The notes beneath the pieces were generated by a model. That model was given only the letters and a program-made list of their open reading frames with translations. It searched no databases and was not told where the DNA came from. From the NCBI GenBank assembly GCA_016190145.1, contig JACPRD010000174.1:1-48376 (forward strand): a stretch of DNA of 48,376 nt, given 5' to 3'. Positions 45,784 to 48,376 of this stretch are shown one piece after another. The translations under genes and the position numbers were made by a program. The DNA is from Planctomycetota bacterium (GTDB lineage: Bacteria; Planctomycetota; MHYJ01; WSZJ01). How positions within the stretch are numbered: position 1 is the stretch's first letter; each line of letters begins with the position of its first letter.

Positions 45784-48376
45784 TCAGTTCCACGCTTCTC
45801 CGTAAAACTTCTCCGCCCACTCCATCCCGTCCTTCAACCCCTTCTTGAACGCCGCGTTCTTCACCACCGGATTCCCCGGCACGCTGAGCGCCCACCCGTC
45901 GTACATCTTCGCGAACTCCCGCATCCGCGCGACCGCGTGCCTGTGCATGTCCTTCATCGTCATCGCCGGGTTCTCCATGTTCGCCCCCACCGCGTCGATC
46001 GCGCCCGCCGCGAACAGGTACCACGCCGCGATCCGGCCGGAGAAGTAGGAGATCGCCTGGTGCTGAAGCGCATACGGCGACGGCGTCGCCTTCGACCGCG
46101 CCCACCCGCCGATCGTCGATCCGTAAAGCCCGTCCGAGAGCCGCCCGTACACCTCCCCCGTCGCGACGTCCACCTCGAACCACGCGTCCGCCGGCCCCCA
46201 GTCCGCGAACACCGCGAACCCCGGCACGCACACCGCCAGCCCCGGCCGCTCCGCCAGCGCGTCGCGGATCAGCCGTTTTGAATGCTCGTCGAGCCCCAGC
46301 CCCACGAGCTTCGCTTCCGCATCGTCCTTCGTCAGCCACGTGAACTCGACCTGCCGGGGAAGCGGCTCCAGCTTGAGCGCGAGGGGAAACGTATCGGCGA
46401 GTCGGAAATCGAGTCTGGCCCTGAAGGGCTTGTACCCTGCGGCCTCGACGGCGACTTCGAATTCGGCGAACGGCTTCGCGATCACGGGAAGCGCAAACGT
46501 TCCGCCCGGCCAGGTCGCGGTCGAGACGCCGGCTTCGCGCACCTCGATACGGGCTTCGCCCACGCCGCGACCCGTCGCCGCGTCGGTGACTCGCCCGGTG
46601 ACGGCGGACTGCGCGAAGGTGTTCCAGTACATGACGAAGGGATACTCATCGTCGTCGAGGACGATCAGCTGATTGAACTGCTGGCCGTTCGGCTCCTTCA
46701 GGACTTTCCAGGCCTCGCCCTTTTTCGGTTTCTCGGGCTTCTCTTTCTCGAAGTCTCCCCAGAGCTGGAGGACGTTCACCTCGAAATCGCGGCCGTTCAG
46801 GGTGAACTTGAACGGCAGGCGTTCCATGACGAACAGGCGCACGGGCTCCGAGATCGAGCCGTCGAGATGTTTGTGCCGCAGCAGGGTCGAGCCGTCCGCC
46901 TTGAGAAGCCGCAGGGCGTTCCTGCTGATCATGTCGCACGTGCAGCCGGGCTGGGCGCGCCCGTCGCCGAAGTACCACGTCGTCCAGACGTCGGCGCGTT
47001 CGAGGTCCTCGCGGAGCGTTACGGCCTTGACGGGATGCGGGCGCGCGTTCCACGCCTGTTTCACGTCGTCGTAGTAGTCGAGCGAATCGATGCGGACCTC
47101 GGGCTCGAGCGAGCGGACCTGTCGTTCGAAGACGAGTTTCTTCTCGAAGTTGCTGTTGAACTGCCGGCAGTCGAGGTACCAGTGGGCCCTGGGAGGTTCC
47201 CGCAGCTCGAAGTCGAGCCCGAAGGAGAAGTCGAGCACGAGTTCCTTCGGATCCGGGGTGCCGTGCATGCCCGCGAGCCAGAGCTCCGTGTCCTGGGCGG
47301 CCTTCGCGGTGTCCGTGTACGAGGCGTCCAGCACGGCCGGACCGCCGCCCGTCTCCGCCCCGAATGCCGCGGCCGCCAGTTTCTCCCCCTGTTTCGTGAA
47401 CCCCACCCCGAGCCCGGGCTTCCCGTCGCGAAACACCCGGAGCGCCGCCCCTTCCGCACCCTCCGCCCGCAGCCGCGCGAGCGCCCGCCTGAGCACGAGT
47501 TGCCGCTCCGCGAGCGTCGCCGCGCGCGACTCCCAGGCGTTCGTGAGCAGGTCGATCGCCGACACCGCCGACTTCCCGGTCGCCTCTTCCAGAATCTGCG
47601 ACTCGAGCGCCCCGTCGTACAGGCTGCGCGCCGTGTTGTACGCGATCCGCTGCTCGTCGGTGCCTTCGACGTGGATGTCGTTCTTGCGCAGGTCGAGCGA
47701 CACGACGTCGATCTCGCCCTGCCGCTCGCTCGACACGATCGTGATCCGCGGCGCGTCGAACCACGCGCGCACGCCCATTTCCTTCGCCAGCCGCCGCGCC
47801 TGCGCGTCGGAGCGCGCGAGGAACGCGAAGGCGATGCGGTGGTGGAGCGTCATCCAGGCGGACTCGAGTTTTTCCCCACGCGCGAACTCCCGCTCCCGAG
47901 CCCATTCCGGGACCCAGCCGGTCGTGACGTAAATCGAGAATCGGTGCTCCGAGGAGACGTTCGCCGGGAAATCCTCGAATTCCCTCGTGAAGATCTCCCG
48001 CCGCCGGACGACGGGCTCGCGTCCCGGCGCGCGCCACTCGCAGACGAGGTCGAGCCGCCGGAGTTTCGCGACGTCGAGGCCCGTCGGCGCCAGCGCGTCT
48101 TCTTCCAGCCAGCACGGCCCGAGACGCGGCGGCTCCCCTGTCTCGATGAACGCGAAGCGCGCCGCGACCCGCCCCCGCGTCCGCGTGGGACCGCCCCACG
48201 AGTTCGTGACTTCCCTTCCGTCCTCCCCCGTCCCGACGAGCCGGAACCAGACTTCGTGCGACTTCGCCGTGAAAACGGGAACCGCCGCCGCCGAAGACCC
48301 CGACGTGACGCCCACCCACTCCGCCTTCGGCCCCTCCCCGATCCGCACCCCCCAGCCCTTCCCCTCCAGCGCCTCC
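45784..48376 (-). CDS. Large protein with a carboxypeptidase-regulatory-like domain, 5' end outside
   Basis: The frame runs open to the window edge; the codons beyond the GTG at 48346-48348 also read sensibly, so the start lies outside. At least 863 residues are present. The visible N-terminal part is beta-rich and helical without a known motif. A CnaB or carboxypeptidase-regulatory-like sandwich is seen at about 46400-46610 (SAVTGRVTDAATGRGVGEAR then a VEAAGYKPFRAR strand). The C-terminus is helical with conserved-looking His and Trp residues (HQAISYFSGRIAAWYLF, MKDMHRHAVARMREF). It resembles large secreted planctomycete proteins, but a signal peptide cannot be judged. Function unknown. Confidence 0.7.
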   Translation of the reverse strand, partial: EALEGKGWGVRIGEGPKAEWVGVTSGSSAAAVPVFTAKSHEVWFRLVGTGEDGREVTNSWGGPTRTRGRVAARFAFIETGEPPRLGPCWLEEDALAPTGLDVAKLRRLDLVCEWRAPGREPVVRRREIFTREFEDFPANVSSEHRFSIYVTTGWVPEWAREREFARGEKLESAWMTLHHRIAFAFLARSDAQARRLAKEMGVRAWFDAPRITIVSSERQGEIDVVSLDLRKNDIHVEGTDEQRIAYNTARSLYDGALESQILEEATGKSAVSAIDLLTNAWESRAATLAERQLVLRRALARLRAEGAEGAALRVFRDGKPGLGVGFTKQGEKLAAAAFGAETGGGPAVLDASYTDTAKAAQDTELWLAGMHGTPDPKELVLDFSFGLDFELREPPRAHWYLDCRQFNSNFEKKLVFERQVRSLEPEVRIDSLDYYDDVKQAWNARPHPVKAVTLREDLERADVWTTWYFGDGRAQPGCTCDMISRNALRLLKADGSTLLRHKHLDGSISEPVRLFVMERLPFKFTLNGRDFEVNVLQLWGDFEKEKPEKPKKGEAWKVLKEPNGQQFNQLIVLDDDEYPFVMYWNTFAQSAVTGRVTDAATGRGVGEARIEVREAGVSTATWPGGTFALPVIAKPFAEFEVAVEAAGYKPFRARLDFRLADTFPLALKLEPLPRQVEFTWLTKDDAEAKLVGLGLDEHSKRLIRDALAERPGLAVCVPGFAVFADWGPADAWFEVDVATGEVYGRLSDGLYGSTIGGWARSKATPSPYALQHQAISYFSGRIAAWYLFAAGAIDAVGANMENPAMTMKDMHRHAVARMREFAKMYDGWALSVPGNPVVKNAAFKKGLKDGMEWAEKFYGEAWN

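Noticed and set aside
45656..46339. Minus-strand frame overlapping the end of the last partial gene
   Set aside because: It is Gly/Arg-rich and out of frame with the well-conserved C-terminus of the partial gene.
1..48376. tRNA and rRNA genes
   Set aside because: I looked for GTTCRANYC T-arms with CCA-like ends and for conserved rRNA blocks and found none convincing. A tool-based scan would be decisive.

Overview
The window is GC-rich (roughly 70 % by eye) and bacterial. It most resembles a planctomycete or close PVC-superphylum relative. The best single marker is the small basic protein at 4781-5116, whose N-terminus matches a family I know mainly from Planctomycetes, Verrucomicrobia and Chlamydiae. 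Supporting traits are three very large Ser/Thr kinases with TPR or beta-propeller sensor regions, a sigma factor fused to a membrane anchor and secreted domains, and many large secreted proteins of unknown role. I see no rRNA, tRNA, CRISPR array or complete insertion sequence. A transposase-like fragment touches the left edge.

Layout. 1-3335: transposase-like fragment, hairpin element A, then a two-gene minus-strand operon for DNA topoisomerase VI subunits B and A, rare in bacteria. 3401-6146: lipoprotein, DUF2914-like protein, the PVC small basic protein and a SPOR-like membrane protein. 6147-7598: 1.45 kb with no convincing gene but much structure: two dyads, a sigma-54 promoter, a cluster of hairpins and three palindromic repeat elements. 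7599-14782: tight operon of a GAF-GGDEF diguanylate cyclase and two paralogous kinase-TPR proteins. 15062-15678: phasin-like protein and PhaR-like DNA-binding protein. 16130-18177 (minus): 1-pyrroline-5-carboxylate dehydrogenase coupled to a membrane protein. 18351-21450: DUF1858 protein, secreted protein, then moaD-moaE-panD. 21674-26509: giant transmembrane kinase with an FG-GAP-type propeller. 26592-31287 (minus): HEAT lipoprotein and membrane-tethered ECF sigma factor. 31401-33247: phenylalanine attenuator in front of a fused prephenate dehydratase-DAHP synthase. 33249-36488 (minus): tandem array of TPR proteins that look like STAND/AAA regulators without their ATPase. 36711-48376: lipoprotein with nine short repeats, HEAT-thioredoxin-like secreted protein whose frame continues past a TGA, saccharopine-dehydrogenase-like oxidoreductase, two linked secreted proteins and a large partial protein.

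Non-coding structure is the most unusual part. First, at least six intergenic elements of about 100-160 bp end in TCTGAGA-like termini. Their two arms pair well inside each copy although the arm sequence changes between copies. Second, several spacers carry 7-nt periodic arrays of unrelated sequence, twice as an inverted pair around a short spacer. Third, a REP-like palindrome sits in frame inside the N-terminus of one TPR gene.

All calls come from reading sequence and remembered family motifs; nothing was searched or computed. Identities, hairpins and counts were made by eye.
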